Shown: positions 32,526-40,671, counted from the stretch's first letter. The stretch: DNA of 45,015 nt from CAZTXD01 sp964617995 (GCA_964617995.1 CAZTXD010000010.1:1-45015), one strand, 5' to 3'. Translations and numbers: made by a program. The notes: generated by a model not told the origin, from the letters alone.

Positions 32526-34838
32526 TCCATTCCCCCGGTGCTCCCGGGGGCCGTTGTCCCGTCGCAGCGATCGCAGGCTGAAGGCCGCCCGGGCCCGACG
32601 GGAACCGTCGAAGCTCTCTTCGATCCACCGTTCCGCCGTCTGCAGATGAGCGGCGGCATCGGCGGTCGGCCTCTGCCCGTAGATGGCCGCCGAATAGGCG
32701 CGTGCCAGAGGCAGCAGGGCCCGCTCGGTGGCACAGGCGAACTCCACAGGGGTGGCGTGGCGCTCCGGGCCGAGGTCGAGGTCGGTCAGCCGGTCGACGA
32801 TCTCCTCCCAGGCGGCGACGATGTCCCCACCGGCCGACCTCCTCCTCCGCTGCCTCGTCCGCAGGGTCTTGATCGAGGGGACCACCGCCAGCGCCAGGGC
32901 CACCGCAGCCAGCAGCGGCAGCCACCAGGGAGCACCCGACGAGACGGGCCCGGAGGTGTCGCCCAGCAGGTCGGCGACGGGGATGTTGGGAAGACCTTCG
33001 ATGAACCCGGGTTGGTCGAGACCTTCGAGGGCGGCGTCGCCGGTGGGCACGGGGAGATCGACCGAGCCGGGGTCGAACCCGACCGTCTCCGCCATCGGTG
33101 AGGTGGCGCCGTCGGTACGGGGGGTGGGATCGAAACCGACCCATCCGTGTCCATCGATCCACAGCTCCACCCAGGCGTGGGCGTTGTTCTCCCTAACCAC
33201 CGTCAGGGGACCATCTGCGGTGTCGATCACCTCCCCGGTCGTGAAGCCGATCACGACCCTGCTCGGGATTCCCAGGGTCCTCGCCAGCACGGCCATGCCG
33301 GTGGCGAACTGCTCGCAGTAGCCGGTCCGGTAGTTGCGGCTCTCGGGGTCGTCGAGCCAGGCGACCAGCTCCAGGGAGCTATGGCCGGTGGTGACATCGG
33401 TGCTGTATGTGAATCCGCGGAGGAAGTCCTCGAGGAGGAGGGCTGCTTCGAACGGGGTGGAGGCGCCCCGGGTGGACCGTCGGGCTATGGCAGCGATGGC
33501 GGGGTCGGTCGAGTCGGGGAGATCGAGGAAGGACGCCACCACCTCGGGACGAGGCAGATCGGCTACTTCCACCGGCGCCTCCCCGAACGAGCCCTCCCGG
33601 GCCGCCTCTTCGAACATGGGTGTGAGAGCACCGTCCCGGGAGGCGAGAGCTCCCAGATCGAGCCGGGGTACCTCCGACTCGACCCGGTACCTGAGGCCCT
33701 CGAAGGTGCGGGCGTTGAGCTGGAGAGAGCCGTCGCGGCCGAGGCTGGTGCCGGAGCGGACCACCGGCTCCTCGGAGGTCACGGCCACCGGTGTGAGCAG
33801 TGACGGGAGCCGGTCGTCTCGCAGCGACCGGATCTCGATCGTCTGGGTGGTGGACACGGTGCGGGGAGCCAGCTCGGCTTCGGCTTCGTCGATGAGGGTG
33901 AAGTCGGCGTCACCCACCCGCCATTGCTCGCCGTCGAAATGATCGAGGGTGAGAAGACGCCAGTAGCCGAGCGGCCCGCCTTCGGTGGGCGGCGTCACCG
34001 AAGCGACGAACACCGGGTCGTCGCTGAGGGAGACGATGCTCTGTCGGAGCCCGGCGAACCGGCTGGCGGAGAACCCGCCGCTGCCCAACCCGCTTCCCTC
34101 GCCTCCGGGGTGGCGCCACTGCACGGCGCCGCCGGCGGGAACGACCGAGCCCAATGCCGTGGCTCCCACGAGGCCCACCAGGGCAACCGTGGTCGCCACC
34201 CCCATCGCCGGGCTGAGTTGCCAGCGGGGAAGAGGACGATGATCACCGGCTCGCAAGCGTCCCGCCCCGGCAGGCACGACGTTGCCGGTCACGACCAGAG
34301 CGAGGGCCAGCAGCGCCGCGAACGTGACCGCCCATATCGGGGTAGGGTCCGCCCGATCGACGACGGCCAGGTACAGGTAGAAGCCCAGAGCTGGGAGGAT
34401 CGCCGCCCACGTCGCACCACCGGCAGCCGACCACGCCCAGAGGGCCCCCAAAACCCACATGGCCACCGATGTCAGCGCCGCCAACCCGGCCACTGCCAGT
34501 ACCGGGGGAGCGCCGAAGCGGAGTATCTCTACGGCGAAGCCCAGCTCCTGCCCGACGACGACGGCCGTTTCGGGACCGGGAAGTATGCCCATGATCAGCG
34601 TGTCGGGCGACACCACCCTTCCGACGAAGAGTGTCACCGCTGCCGCGTGGACCAGGAGGCGCCGCCAGGGGGACAGCCGGGCGCTCATCCACATGACGAG
34701 GGTCCCGCCCACCGCGCCGGCCACTGCCATGAGCCGCCAGTCGGGCGTGTCGACGGTCACCTCCAGCACCCGTCCCAACCGGACGAGCACCAGGACGAGG
34801 GCGACCAGCCCTAGGAGCCGGCCGAGGCGATGGGCCAT
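32517..34838 (-). CDS. Transglutaminase-domain membrane protein (TgpA/DUF3488 type)
   Basis: The 773-residue protein has an N-terminal block of about six transmembrane helices (DUF3488-like, residues 5-235). An extracytoplasmic region follows, then a transglutaminase core with the triad Cys508 (YRTGYCEQFATGMAVLA), His555 (ENNAHAWVELWIDG) and Asp570 (GWVGFDPTP). After another helix near residue 645, a DUF4129-like C-terminal region completes it. Family members are membrane-bound peptidoglycan- or protein-modifying candidates. I take ATG 34838 as the start; ATG 34862 is possible and would overlap the DUF58 gene further. It is last in a MoxR-DUF58-transglutaminase operon. Confidence 0.9.
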   Translation of the reverse strand: MAHRLGRLLGLVALVLVLVRLGRVLEVTVDTPDWRLMAVAGAVGGTLVMWMSARLSPWRRLLVHAAAVTLFVGRVVSPDTLIMGILPGPETAVVVGQELGFAVEILRFGAPPVLAVAGLAALTSVAMWVLGALWAWSAAGGATWAAILPALGFYLYLAVVDRADPTPIWAVTFAALLALALVVTGNVVPAGAGRLRAGDHRPLPRWQLSPAMGVATTVALVGLVGATALGSVVPAGGAVQWRHPGGEGSGLGSGGFSASRFAGLRQSIVSLSDDPVFVASVTPPTEGGPLGYWRLLTLDHFDGEQWRVGDADFTLIDEAEAELAPRTVSTTQTIEIRSLRDDRLPSLLTPVAVTSEEPVVRSGTSLGRDGSLQLNARTFEGLRYRVESEVPRLDLGALASRDGALTPMFEEAAREGSFGEAPVEVADLPRPEVVASFLDLPDSTDPAIAAIARRSTRGASTPFEAALLLEDFLRGFTYSTDVTTGHSSLELVAWLDDPESRNYRTGYCEQFATGMAVLARTLGIPSRVVIGFTTGEVIDTADGPLTVVRENNAHAWVELWIDGHGWVGFDPTPRTDGATSPMAETVGFDPGSVDLPVPTGDAALEGLDQPGFIEGLPNIPVADLLGDTSGPVSSGAPWWLPLLAAVALALAVVPSIKTLRTRQRRRRSAGGDIVAAWEEIVDRLTDLDLGPERHATPVEFACATERALLPLARAYSAAIYGQRPTADAAAHLQTAERWIEESFDGSRRARAAFSLRSLRRDNGPREHRGNGSG

Positions 34839-35992
34839 TTTGCTCTCATCGTTCGCGACCATGCAGGGGCCCACGGCTCACCCGCGTCCGGGGCGACCAC
34901 CCAGATTCCCTCGCGGTGGTAGTCGCCCAGCCGCGAGGCGTCGGCAGCCGAGCTCATCAGCATGCGGGTGGGGTGGGAGTCGCCCAGCAGCCGGGCCACA
35001 CCCAAGAGGGTGTCGTCAGCGCTGCCGGTGACCATGATCAGCAGCCCCCCGCCTCCATGCCGGAGACCCGAGGCGACGGTAGGGAGGTCGATCATCTGCT
35101 TCGTGGTCACAGCGGCCAGGCGCTCCATGTTGACGGTGTAGCCGTCTTCCCGACCGGGAGCGGAGGTGAACCCGTCTCCGGTCCACAAGTGGACGGCGAA
35201 GCCGCCGCGTACTAGGTGACGGAGGGCCGAGGCCGCTCCGACGACCGCGGCCTCGAAGGCGCGTTCATCCGGGTACGAGCGGGCCCTCACGTCGAGGAGG
35301 AGCAGAGCCCGGGCCTGCCAGGGAGTCTCGAGCTGGCGGATCATCAGCCGGTCGCGTCGGGCCGAAGAAGGCCAATGCACCCTCCGGAGGTCGTCGCCCT
35401 GCTGGTACTCCCGCAGGGTGTAGAAGTCCTCACCACCCCGCTGGCTGTGCTCCGGCCGGATGGCGTTGATGGCCAGATTCCTGCCCGGGACGCCGGGGAG
35501 GCCATCGAGGGCCTCGGTGGCCGGGTAGACCACCAGGGTGTCCAGTGTCCCCACCGTCGTCTCGGTGGCGGCCAGCCCGAGTGGATCGGCCACCCGTATC
35601 ACCGCCGGGCCGATCTGGTAGCGGCCCCGGGGACGGCACAACACCCGATAAGCGGCGGTGAGGGTCTCCCCGAAGCGCATCACGGCGGTGGCGAACTCAG
35701 CGGTGCCGAGACCCACCACCTCGTCGGTGACGGTGAGCTGACGGAGGACCTGCCCCCGGTTGGCGACCGTTATGGTGACGGCGGCGTGGTCGCCTTCATG
35801 CACTCCCGGAGGGTGGGAGCGTCGGGTCGCTCGCAGGGTGGGGCGCCGCCGTCGCACCGCCGCCCCCGCGATGATCACCGCGGCCAGCATGAGGAGGCCG
35901 GCCACGCCCAGTTCCACCTCGCCGACGCCGTACCACAGGACCAGGAGGGCGATTCCCGCCCCGGCTACCGCCCACCCGCGCTCGGTGAGCAT
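34811..35992 (-). CDS. DUF58-domain membrane protein
   Basis: The 393-residue protein has two N-terminal helices (WAVAGAGIALLVLWYGVG and GVAGLLMLAAVIIAGAAV). It then has a beta-rich region and the DUF58 signature RGGEDFYTLREYQQGDDLRR with HWPSSARRDRLMIRQLE near residue 200, followed by a von Willebrand-like fold. DUF58 proteins accompany MoxR ATPases. The start ATG 35992 overlaps the MoxR stop by one base (TGATG). With the transglutaminase downstream, it forms the conserved three-gene unit that often lies by actinobacterial division clusters. Confidence 0.9.
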   Translation of the reverse strand: MLTERGWAVAGAGIALLVLWYGVGEVELGVAGLLMLAAVIIAGAAVRRRRPTLRATRRSHPPGVHEGDHAAVTITVANRGQVLRQLTVTDEVVGLGTAEFATAVMRFGETLTAAYRVLCRPRGRYQIGPAVIRVADPLGLAATETTVGTLDTLVVYPATEALDGLPGVPGRNLAINAIRPEHSQRGGEDFYTLREYQQGDDLRRVHWPSSARRDRLMIRQLETPWQARALLLLDVRARSYPDERAFEAAVVGAASALRHLVRGGFAVHLWTGDGFTSAPGREDGYTVNMERLAAVTTKQMIDLPTVASGLRHGGGGLLIMVTGSADDTLLGVARLLGDSHPTRMLMSSAADASRLGDYHREGIWVVAPDAGEPWAPAWSRTMRAKWPIASAGS

Positions 35993-36966
35993 CAGGTGGC
36001 GACGCGAGCGTCGGTGGTGCCGGGGACCCGCAGGCCCCGGAGCGTCGACGTCACCACCTCACTCATGGCAGCCCCGCGCACCGCCGCCTCGGGCCGGAGG
36101 GCCATCCGATGGCTGAGGACCGGGGTGGCGAGGTCCTTCACGTCGTCGGGCATCACGTAGTCACGTCCCGCGGCGGCGGCCCACACGCGTGCGACCCGCT
36201 GGAGGAAGATAGCCGAGCGGGGGGATGCCCCCAGCAGGATGTCGGCGTGGCCGCGGGTGCCTTCGATGAGGTCGATCATGTAGTTCTTGACAGGGGGGGA
36301 GACCCGCACCGCTCGGGCGATGTCGACCATCGTGAGCACGTCCTTGGCCGACACGACCGCCTGCAGGTCGAAGTAGGTGGATCGGATGCCGTGGGTGTCG
36401 AGGATCTCGAGGGCGGTGGCGTGATTGGGATACCCCACCTGAACACGCATCATGAAGCGGTCGAGTTGAGCCTCGGGCAGCGGGTAGGTTCCCTCGTGTT
36501 CCAGAGGGTTCTGGGTGGCGATCACCATGAACGGCGGCTCCAGCGGCCGGGTGATGCCGTCGTTGGTCACCTGTCGCTCCTCCATGGCCTCGAGCATGGC
36601 GGCCTGTGTCTTGGGGCTGGCCCGGTTGATCTCGTCGCCGATGACGATGTTGGAGAAGATGGGTCCCGGTTTGAACTCGAACTCGGCCCGGTGCCGGTCC
36701 CACACCGACACTCCGGTTACGTCGGAAGGCAGGAGATCGGGTGTGAACTGGATGCGGCTGAAGTCGCATTCGATGGACCGGGCGATCGACTTGGCGATCA
36801 GGGTTTTGCCCACCCCGGGGACGTCCTCGATGATCACGTGGCCCTCGGCTACGAGGCACGCCAGCACCTGGGCGATGACAGATCGCTTTCCCTGGATGAC
36901 CCGATCGACGTTGGATGCGATGTCGTCGAACCGGGCGGCGAACCACTCGATATCTGCTTCCGACAC
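35992..36966 (-). CDS. MoxR-family AAA+ ATPase
   Basis: The 324-residue ATPase has Walker A EDVPGVGKTLIAKS (G51-T55), Walker B NIVIGDEINRASPKTQAA (D111-E112), sensor 1 in FMVIATQNPLEHEGTYPLPE, and an arginine-finger region at ASPRSAIFLQR. MoxR proteins are chaperone-like ATPases that activate partner proteins with von Willebrand-type domains, which fits its DUF58 neighbour. The start is GTG 36966 with GGGAG nine bases before it. A TAAAGT sits about 35 bases upstream in the divergent region. Confidence 0.92.
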   Translation of the reverse strand: MSEADIEWFAARFDDIASNVDRVIQGKRSVIAQVLACLVAEGHVIIEDVPGVGKTLIAKSIARSIECDFSRIQFTPDLLPSDVTGVSVWDRHRAEFEFKPGPIFSNIVIGDEINRASPKTQAAMLEAMEERQVTNDGITRPLEPPFMVIATQNPLEHEGTYPLPEAQLDRFMMRVQVGYPNHATALEILDTHGIRSTYFDLQAVVSAKDVLTMVDIARAVRVSPPVKNYMIDLIEGTRGHADILLGASPRSAIFLQRVARVWAAAAGRDYVMPDDVKDLATPVLSHRMALRPEAAVRGAAMSEVVTSTLRGLRVPGTTDARVAT

Positions 36967-37007
36967 TCAGTCTCCCATGTGGGGGCGGACGCATCACGAC
37001 TTTACCG

Positions 37008-37035
37008 TCGACACAGAGAAAACTCGGGCTAGGGT
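37008..37035 (+). promoter_or_regulatory. Promoter for the 37075 gene pair
   Basis: TCGACA (37008-37013, five of six matches to TTGACA) and TAGGGT (37030-37035) are separated by 16 bases. A Shine-Dalgarno AGGAGG and the TTG 37075 start follow. Confidence 0.5.
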
Positions 37036-37074
37036 GATGGTCGGGGTGGAAGGCGAGCAGCTTAGGAGGCACCT

Positions 37075-37305
37075 TTGCGGTCGATATGGGGTGGTGTAGG
37101 GACACGTCCCGTCCTCCTATGGGAGGCGGTTCGCACGGCGTGGGCGTTCCGGTCACGCCGCGGTGTGCTGCCCGCCCGTGCCCTCATCGACTGGCGCATC
37201 GCCACCGCCTACGGGTCACCCTCGGCATCCCCCTCCCCCGGAGACGTGAGATCCTTCCTGATGTGGCGGCGGGCTCTGCGCCGGAGCATGAGGATGACAG
37301 CATGA
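37075..37305 (+). CDS. Small basic protein of unknown function, coupled to the next gene
   Basis: The 76-residue frame starts at TTG 37075, five bases after AGGAGG (37064-37069). It is rich in Arg and Trp (RSIWGGVGTRPVLLWEAVRT; FLMWRRALRRSMRMTA) and has no membrane helix. It ends in an ATGA overlap with the next gene. The strong ribosome site, the promoter upstream and the coupling support it as real. I do not recognise a domain, although similar small proteins of the type LxxWRxATAYG occur in Actinobacteria as I recall. Confidence 0.65.
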   Translation: MRSIWGGVGTRPVLLWEAVRTAWAFRSRRGVLPARALIDWRIATAYGSPSASPSPGDVRSFLMWRRALRRSMRMTA

Positions 37306-37973
37306 GCGGTCTCAGGTCGCGTCTCGAGTCGCTGGCGGGGGTGGAGAGCATCGAGTTGGAGCTGGGCACAGAGGGCCTGGAGGGGATCACCGTCCGGCTC
37401 GAGGAAGGAGCCGATGAGATGGCGGTACTGGACGGAGTGCGGCGTCTGCTGGTGGCATATGGGACCAGGTCACCCAAGTTGCAGGACGCAGCGGTTCCCG
37501 TAGCCGCCGGTCCGGTGCACCATCGGGTCATGGACGTCGACATGGCACCCTCGGAGATCCTCACCCCGCCGCCGGTGACGGTGGTGTCCTCGGGCGAGAG
37601 GGAAGCCGCCCTACTCAACCCAGACGGGGAGAGGATCGAGCTGTCCATCACCCCGGCGGGGGACCGCTCCACCGCCCAGGTCGTCTACACGAGCGGCTCC
37701 CGCTCGGTTCGACGCCAGGTCCCCAGCTCCTCGCGTGCCATCGTCCAGGCGGTGATCGATGCCGCCTGCGAGGTGGCAGGGGTGGAGCCGGTGTCGGTGA
37801 TCGGACTCAACCTGTCGGCGATCGAGGGGATGCGGGTGCTGACGGTGATCGCCGGCAACGAGGGCACCTCACCCAAGGTCAGCACGGTGAGCGTGGTGGA
37901 CAGCAACTGGCCGGCGGCGCTGCTCGAGGTAGCCGCTCAGATAGTCGAGGATAGGATGAGCCGACCCGAATAG
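37302..37973 (+). CDS. Conserved actinobacterial protein of unknown function
   Basis: The 223-residue protein starts at ATG 37302 inside the previous stop. The N-terminal 60 residues (SRLESLAGVESIELELGTE; RRLLVAYGTR) look like a ferredoxin-like alpha-beta unit, a proline-rich linker follows, and the C-terminal 100 residues (SRAIVQAVIDAACEVAGVEP; GMRVLTVIAGNEGTSPKVST) have alternating strands and a helix. I see no catalytic motif or membrane segment. It lies upstream of the HNH gene and mraZ in the same direction. It should be read with the 76-residue partner. Confidence 0.72.
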   Translation: MSGLRSRLESLAGVESIELELGTEGLEGITVRLEEGADEMAVLDGVRRLLVAYGTRSPKLQDAAVPVAAGPVHHRVMDVDMAPSEILTPPPVTVVSSGEREAALLNPDGERIELSITPAGDRSTAQVVYTSGSRSVRRQVPSSSRAIVQAVIDAACEVAGVEPVSVIGLNLSAIEGMRVLTVIAGNEGTSPKVSTVSVVDSNWPAALLEVAAQIVEDRMSRPE

Positions 37974-38009
37974 GCAGTAGGCTGCGCCTGTCCGAGCAAC
38001 GGGAAGCCG

Positions 38010-38510
38010 ATGGTCAGGGCCCTGGTCCTCAACGCCACATACGAGCCGCTGTCGGTCGTTTCGACCCGACGGGCGGTCGTGCTCGTCATGCGGGGCAGGG
38101 CCATCTCGGTGGTCGCCCGCGACGAGGTGTGGGCGTCGGAGCGTGACAGCGTCGCCGTTCCCTCGGTCGTCAAGCTCACCAGCTTCGTGAAGGTGCCGTA
38201 CCGGAGAACGGTGCCGGTCACCCGTCGGGCGGTCTTCGGTCGGGACAGGCATGTCTGCCAGTACTGCGGCGGCCACGCCGAGAGTCTCGACCACGTCCTG
38301 CCCCGCTCCCGGGGAGGCGACCACACCTGGGAGAACGTGGTTGCCTGCTGCCGTTCGTGCAACATCCGCAAGGGCGACAGGCTCCCGGCCGAGGCGGGCC
38401 TGGTGCTGCGCTCCAAGCCCCGGGCTCCCCGTCAGTACGCCTGGATCTACGCCAGCGCCGGCTACACCCTCGACCCCGCCTGGCAGCCCTATCTCAAGGT
38501 GGCCGGGTAG
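38010..38510 (+). CDS. HNH endonuclease
   Basis: The 166-residue protein has a Cys4-type HNH domain: CQYCGGHAESLDHVLPRSRG followed by GDHTWENVVACCRSCNIRKG. The catalytic H is in LDHV, and the second half holds N and the zinc cysteines. Its first 60 residues (ALVLNATYEPLSVVSTRRAV) are typical of the actinobacterial HNH proteins encoded near mraZ. Its role is unknown; homing or restriction is not supported by the context. The start is ATG 38010 with GGGAAG upstream. A heptad hairpin element begins 17 bases after its stop. Confidence 0.9.
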   Translation: MVRALVLNATYEPLSVVSTRRAVVLVMRGRAISVVARDEVWASERDSVAVPSVVKLTSFVKVPYRRTVPVTRRAVFGRDRHVCQYCGGHAESLDHVLPRSRGGDHTWENVVACCRSCNIRKGDRLPAEAGLVLRSKPRAPRQYAWIYASAGYTLDPAWQPYLKVAG

Positions 38511-38526
38511 GCTCGCTGCGCTTGGC

Positions 38527-38589
38527 GGTTGTCGGTTCTGGGTTCTCGGTTGTCGGTTCATTGACGACTGACGACTGAAAACCGACGAC
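38527..38589. repeat. Heptad-phased intergenic hairpin element C
   Basis: Nine successive 7-base units keep one phase over 63 bases. The first five are GGTTNYN-like (GGTTGTC, GGTTCTG, GGTTCTC, GGTTGTC, GGTTCAT). The last four are TGACGAC, TGACGAC, TGAAAAC and CGACGAC. The two arms can pair with G-T wobble. It lies between the HNH gene and the mraZ promoter. Confidence 0.8.
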
Positions 38590-38646
38590 CTCTCACCCTC
38601 CTCGTTCTCGCCGTGCTCTCTGTCCACCGGACGTTCCCGCGCACCC

Positions 38647-38697
38647 AATGTGGGACAAAGGGTTGACAAAGTGGGGCAAAGTGGGGCATAGTGGCGC
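38647..38697 (+). promoter_or_regulatory. mraZ: mraZ promoter with MraZ-box direct repeats
   Basis: A consensus -35 TTGACA (38663-38668), an 18-base spacer and a -10 CATAGT (38687-38692) lie within a run of about five 10-11 base repeats. The clearest are AAAGTGGGGC at 38668-38677 and 38678-38687, then ATAGTGGCGC at 38688-38697 and AATGTGGGAC at 38647-38656. MraZ proteins bind direct repeats of this kind (GTGGG or AAAGTG-type boxes in E. coli and Mycoplasma), so autorepression is likely. Confidence 0.82.
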
Positions 38698-38715
38698 GCA
38701 CTGGCATCCCAGTGC
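38698..38715 (+). promoter_or_regulatory. Hairpin in the mraZ leader
   Basis: GCACTGG (38698-38704) and CCAGTGC (38709-38715) form a perfect 7-bp stem with a CATC loop, near the predicted transcript start. Its role is unknown. Confidence 0.5.
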
Positions 38716-38754
38716 CAGCGGACGAGCACGAGACATGAGAGCGGACGAGCTGAA

Positions 38755-39189
38755 TTGTTCCTCGGGGACTACATCCACACGTTGGACGAGAAAGGCCGGG
38801 TCGTGATGCCCGCCTCTTTTCGCGCCGCCATCAAGGACGAGGGCGGCAACGTCGTGGTGACCAAGGGCAACGACGGAAACCTGGTGGTTTTCACAGCCTC
38901 CAAGTTCGAGGAGATCGCCGCCGAGGAGCTGCAGCGTCCCCGTCTCCGAGATGCTCGCCGCGATCTGAGGGCCAAGTTCGCCAATGCCGACTTCCAGAAG
39001 ATCGACTCGCAGGGTCGGGTCTCCCTCAAGCAGAAGCTGCGGGAGTACGCCGGGCTCGATGACGTCACCGAGGTGGCCGTGGTCGGGCTCTACGACCGGA
39101 TCGAGCTGTGGGACGTTGCCACCTTCGAGGCCGAACAGGCCCAGGCGGACGCGGCCTACCGCGAAAGCGAGGAGGTCCCCGGCTTCTGA
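38755..39189 (+). CDS. mraZ: MraZ transcriptional regulator
   Basis: The 144-residue protein is an AbrB-like DNA-binding protein that controls the division and cell wall cluster. Two repeated AbrB-type modules can be seen: HTLDEKGRVVMPASFRAAI near the N-terminus and KIDSQGRVSLKQKLREYAGL in the second half, each with the DxxGR motif. The start is TTG 38755 (FLGDYIHTLDEKGRV); no better ribosome site or start is available. The promoter upstream carries repeats that match MraZ boxes. It is followed by a structured leader and rsmH. Confidence 0.95.
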   Translation: MFLGDYIHTLDEKGRVVMPASFRAAIKDEGGNVVVTKGNDGNLVVFTASKFEEIAAEELQRPRLRDARRDLRAKFANADFQKIDSQGRVSLKQKLREYAGLDDVTEVAVVGLYDRIELWDVATFEAEQAQADAAYRESEEVPGF

Positions 39190-39224
39190 AACATCCCATA
39201 TGGCGCGGTGACCTCTGGTTCATC

Positions 39225-39300
39225 GTCAGCCCCCCGGTTACCAATGGAAGGCCCCTGACTCCGCCCGCTTCCTGTTGGTGCCAGCGCCCGGGGGGCTGAC
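39225..39300 (+). ncRNA. Structured rsmH (mraW) leader RNA
   Basis: A perfect 13-bp inverted repeat joins 39225-39237 with 39288-39300. Inside it, ACCAA (39240-39244) pairs with TTGGT (39275-39279) and GGAAG (39246-39250) with CTTCC (39268-39272), leaving a 17-base terminal loop. The 3' arm is the GGGGGG just before the rsmH ATG 39302, so the fold would hide the ribosome site. Position and host group agree with the published actinobacterial mraW RNA motif, but I could not compare the consensus. Confidence 0.68.
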
Positions 39301-39301
39301 C

Positions 39302-40264
39302 ATGACCCAGGGAACCAGAGCCGACGGGAACGAGCCCAGCTACCACCTGCCGGTCCTGGCCACCGAGGTCGTGGAGGTCTTCGAGCCTCTCGCATCCGGT
39401 GTGGTGGTGGACGCCACCCTCGGGGGCGGGGGCCACACGAGAAGGATGCTGGACGAGCTGAAAGGAATTCGCATCGTGGCAATCGACCGTGATCCGGATG
39501 CGCTCGCCAACGTCACCCCGACCGAGCGAGTGACGGTGCTGAGGGGCAACTTCGCCGATATGCGGAGCCTGCTGGAGGGGGCGGGTGTCCATGCTCCGGT
39601 GGGGTTCCTCTTCGACCTGGGGGTCTCATCCCACCAGTTCGACAGGGGCGAACGGGGCTTCTCCTACCGTCACGACGGGCCCCTCGACATGCGCATGGGG
39701 CCCGACGCCACCGTCGACGCCGACGAGATAGTGAACCGCTGGAGCCGCGACCGCCTGGCCAGGGTCATTCGCCGCTTCGGGGAGGACCGCCGGGCGGGCC
39801 GCATCGCCGACGCCATCGTCGCCGCCCGTCCCATCACCTCCACCCGCCATCTGGCCGAGGTGGTGGCCGACGCCACGCCGGCGGCAGCCCGTCGGCGCGG
39901 CGGCCATCCCGCCCGCCGCACCTTCCAGGCGATCCGCATCGCCGTGAACGACGAGCTGGAGGCCCTGCGAGCCGGGCTCGATGAAGCCCTGGAGATGCTC
40001 GTTCCCGGCGGTCGTTGCGCGGTGATCTCCTACCACTCCCTGGAGGACCGCATCGTCAAGCGCCGGTTCGCGGCCGGGGCCCGCGGCTGTGTCTGTCCCC
40101 CCGACCTGCCGGTGTGCGTCTGTGACGCCGCCGCCGAGTTGCGGCTGCTCACCCGGTCCCCGATCGAGCCCGGCCCCGCCGAGGTCGAGGCCAATCCCCG
40201 GGCCCGGTCGGCCCGGATGAGAGCGGTCGAGAAACTGCCCGCCGGCGAAGGGACACGACGATGA
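39302..40264 (+). CDS. rsmH: 16S rRNA m4C1402 methyltransferase
   Basis: RsmH (MraW) methylates N4 of C1402 in 16S rRNA with SAM. The 320-residue protein has YHLPVLATEVVE, the SAM motif DATLGGGGHTRRML near residue 40, FDLGVSSHQFDRGERGFSYR, RRTFQAIRIAVNDEL and ISYHSLEDRIVKRRF, all characteristic. The start is ATG 39302; a GTG 27 bases earlier would overlap the leader hairpin. It is coupled with the ftsL-like gene by an ATGA overlap. Confidence 0.96.
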   Translation: MTQGTRADGNEPSYHLPVLATEVVEVFEPLASGVVVDATLGGGGHTRRMLDELKGIRIVAIDRDPDALANVTPTERVTVLRGNFADMRSLLEGAGVHAPVGFLFDLGVSSHQFDRGERGFSYRHDGPLDMRMGPDATVDADEIVNRWSRDRLARVIRRFGEDRRAGRIADAIVAARPITSTRHLAEVVADATPAAARRRGGHPARRTFQAIRIAVNDELEALRAGLDEALEMLVPGGRCAVISYHSLEDRIVKRRFAAGARGCVCPPDLPVCVCDAAAELRLLTRSPIEPGPAEVEANPRARSARMRAVEKLPAGEGTRR

Positions 40265-40671
40265 CCGCTCGCCCTCTCCGTGCTCCCTCCCGCGACGCCG
40301 GGCTGCGAGTCATCTCGGGCCGCCGTGCCCAACGCCCGGCCATGGCGCCGTGGGTGGTCGTGTCGGTGGTAACCGTCGCGGCCTTCCTGGCGCTGATCGG
40401 AGCCAGGACCGCTCTCGACCATGCGGCCTTCGAGCTGGCCGAGCTGAACGCGGCCACCGCCGAGGCCGCCTCCGTCAACCAGCAGCTCCGCATCGAGATC
40501 GCCCAGATGGAGAACCCGGCCCGGATCGCTCCGCTGGCCGAGGAGCAGGGCCTGGTGATCCCCTCCCACCGTGAGCAGCTCCTGGTGGAGGGGGTGGGAC
40601 GGGACGACGGCTTCACAGACCCCGGATATGTGGCTGCCGTCGCATCCGACACGGCAGGCCCTTCTTCGTGA
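40261..40671 (+). CDS. ftsL: FtsL-like septum protein
   Basis: The 136-residue bitopic membrane protein has a basic cytoplasmic N-terminus (TARPLRAPSRDAG; ISGRRAQRPAM), one transmembrane helix (PWVVVSVVTVAAFLALIG) and an extracytoplasmic coiled coil (FELAELNAATAEAASVNQQL). Position between rsmH and ftsI and the topology identify it as FtsL, which is poorly conserved in sequence. The C-terminal 45 residues are less regular. It starts with an ATGA overlap with rsmH. Confidence 0.82.
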   Translation: MTARPLRAPSRDAGLRVISGRRAQRPAMAPWVVVSVVTVAAFLALIGARTALDHAAFELAELNAATAEAASVNQQLRIEIAQMENPARIAPLAEEQGLVIPSHREQLLVEGVGRDDGFTDPGYVAAVASDTAGPSS

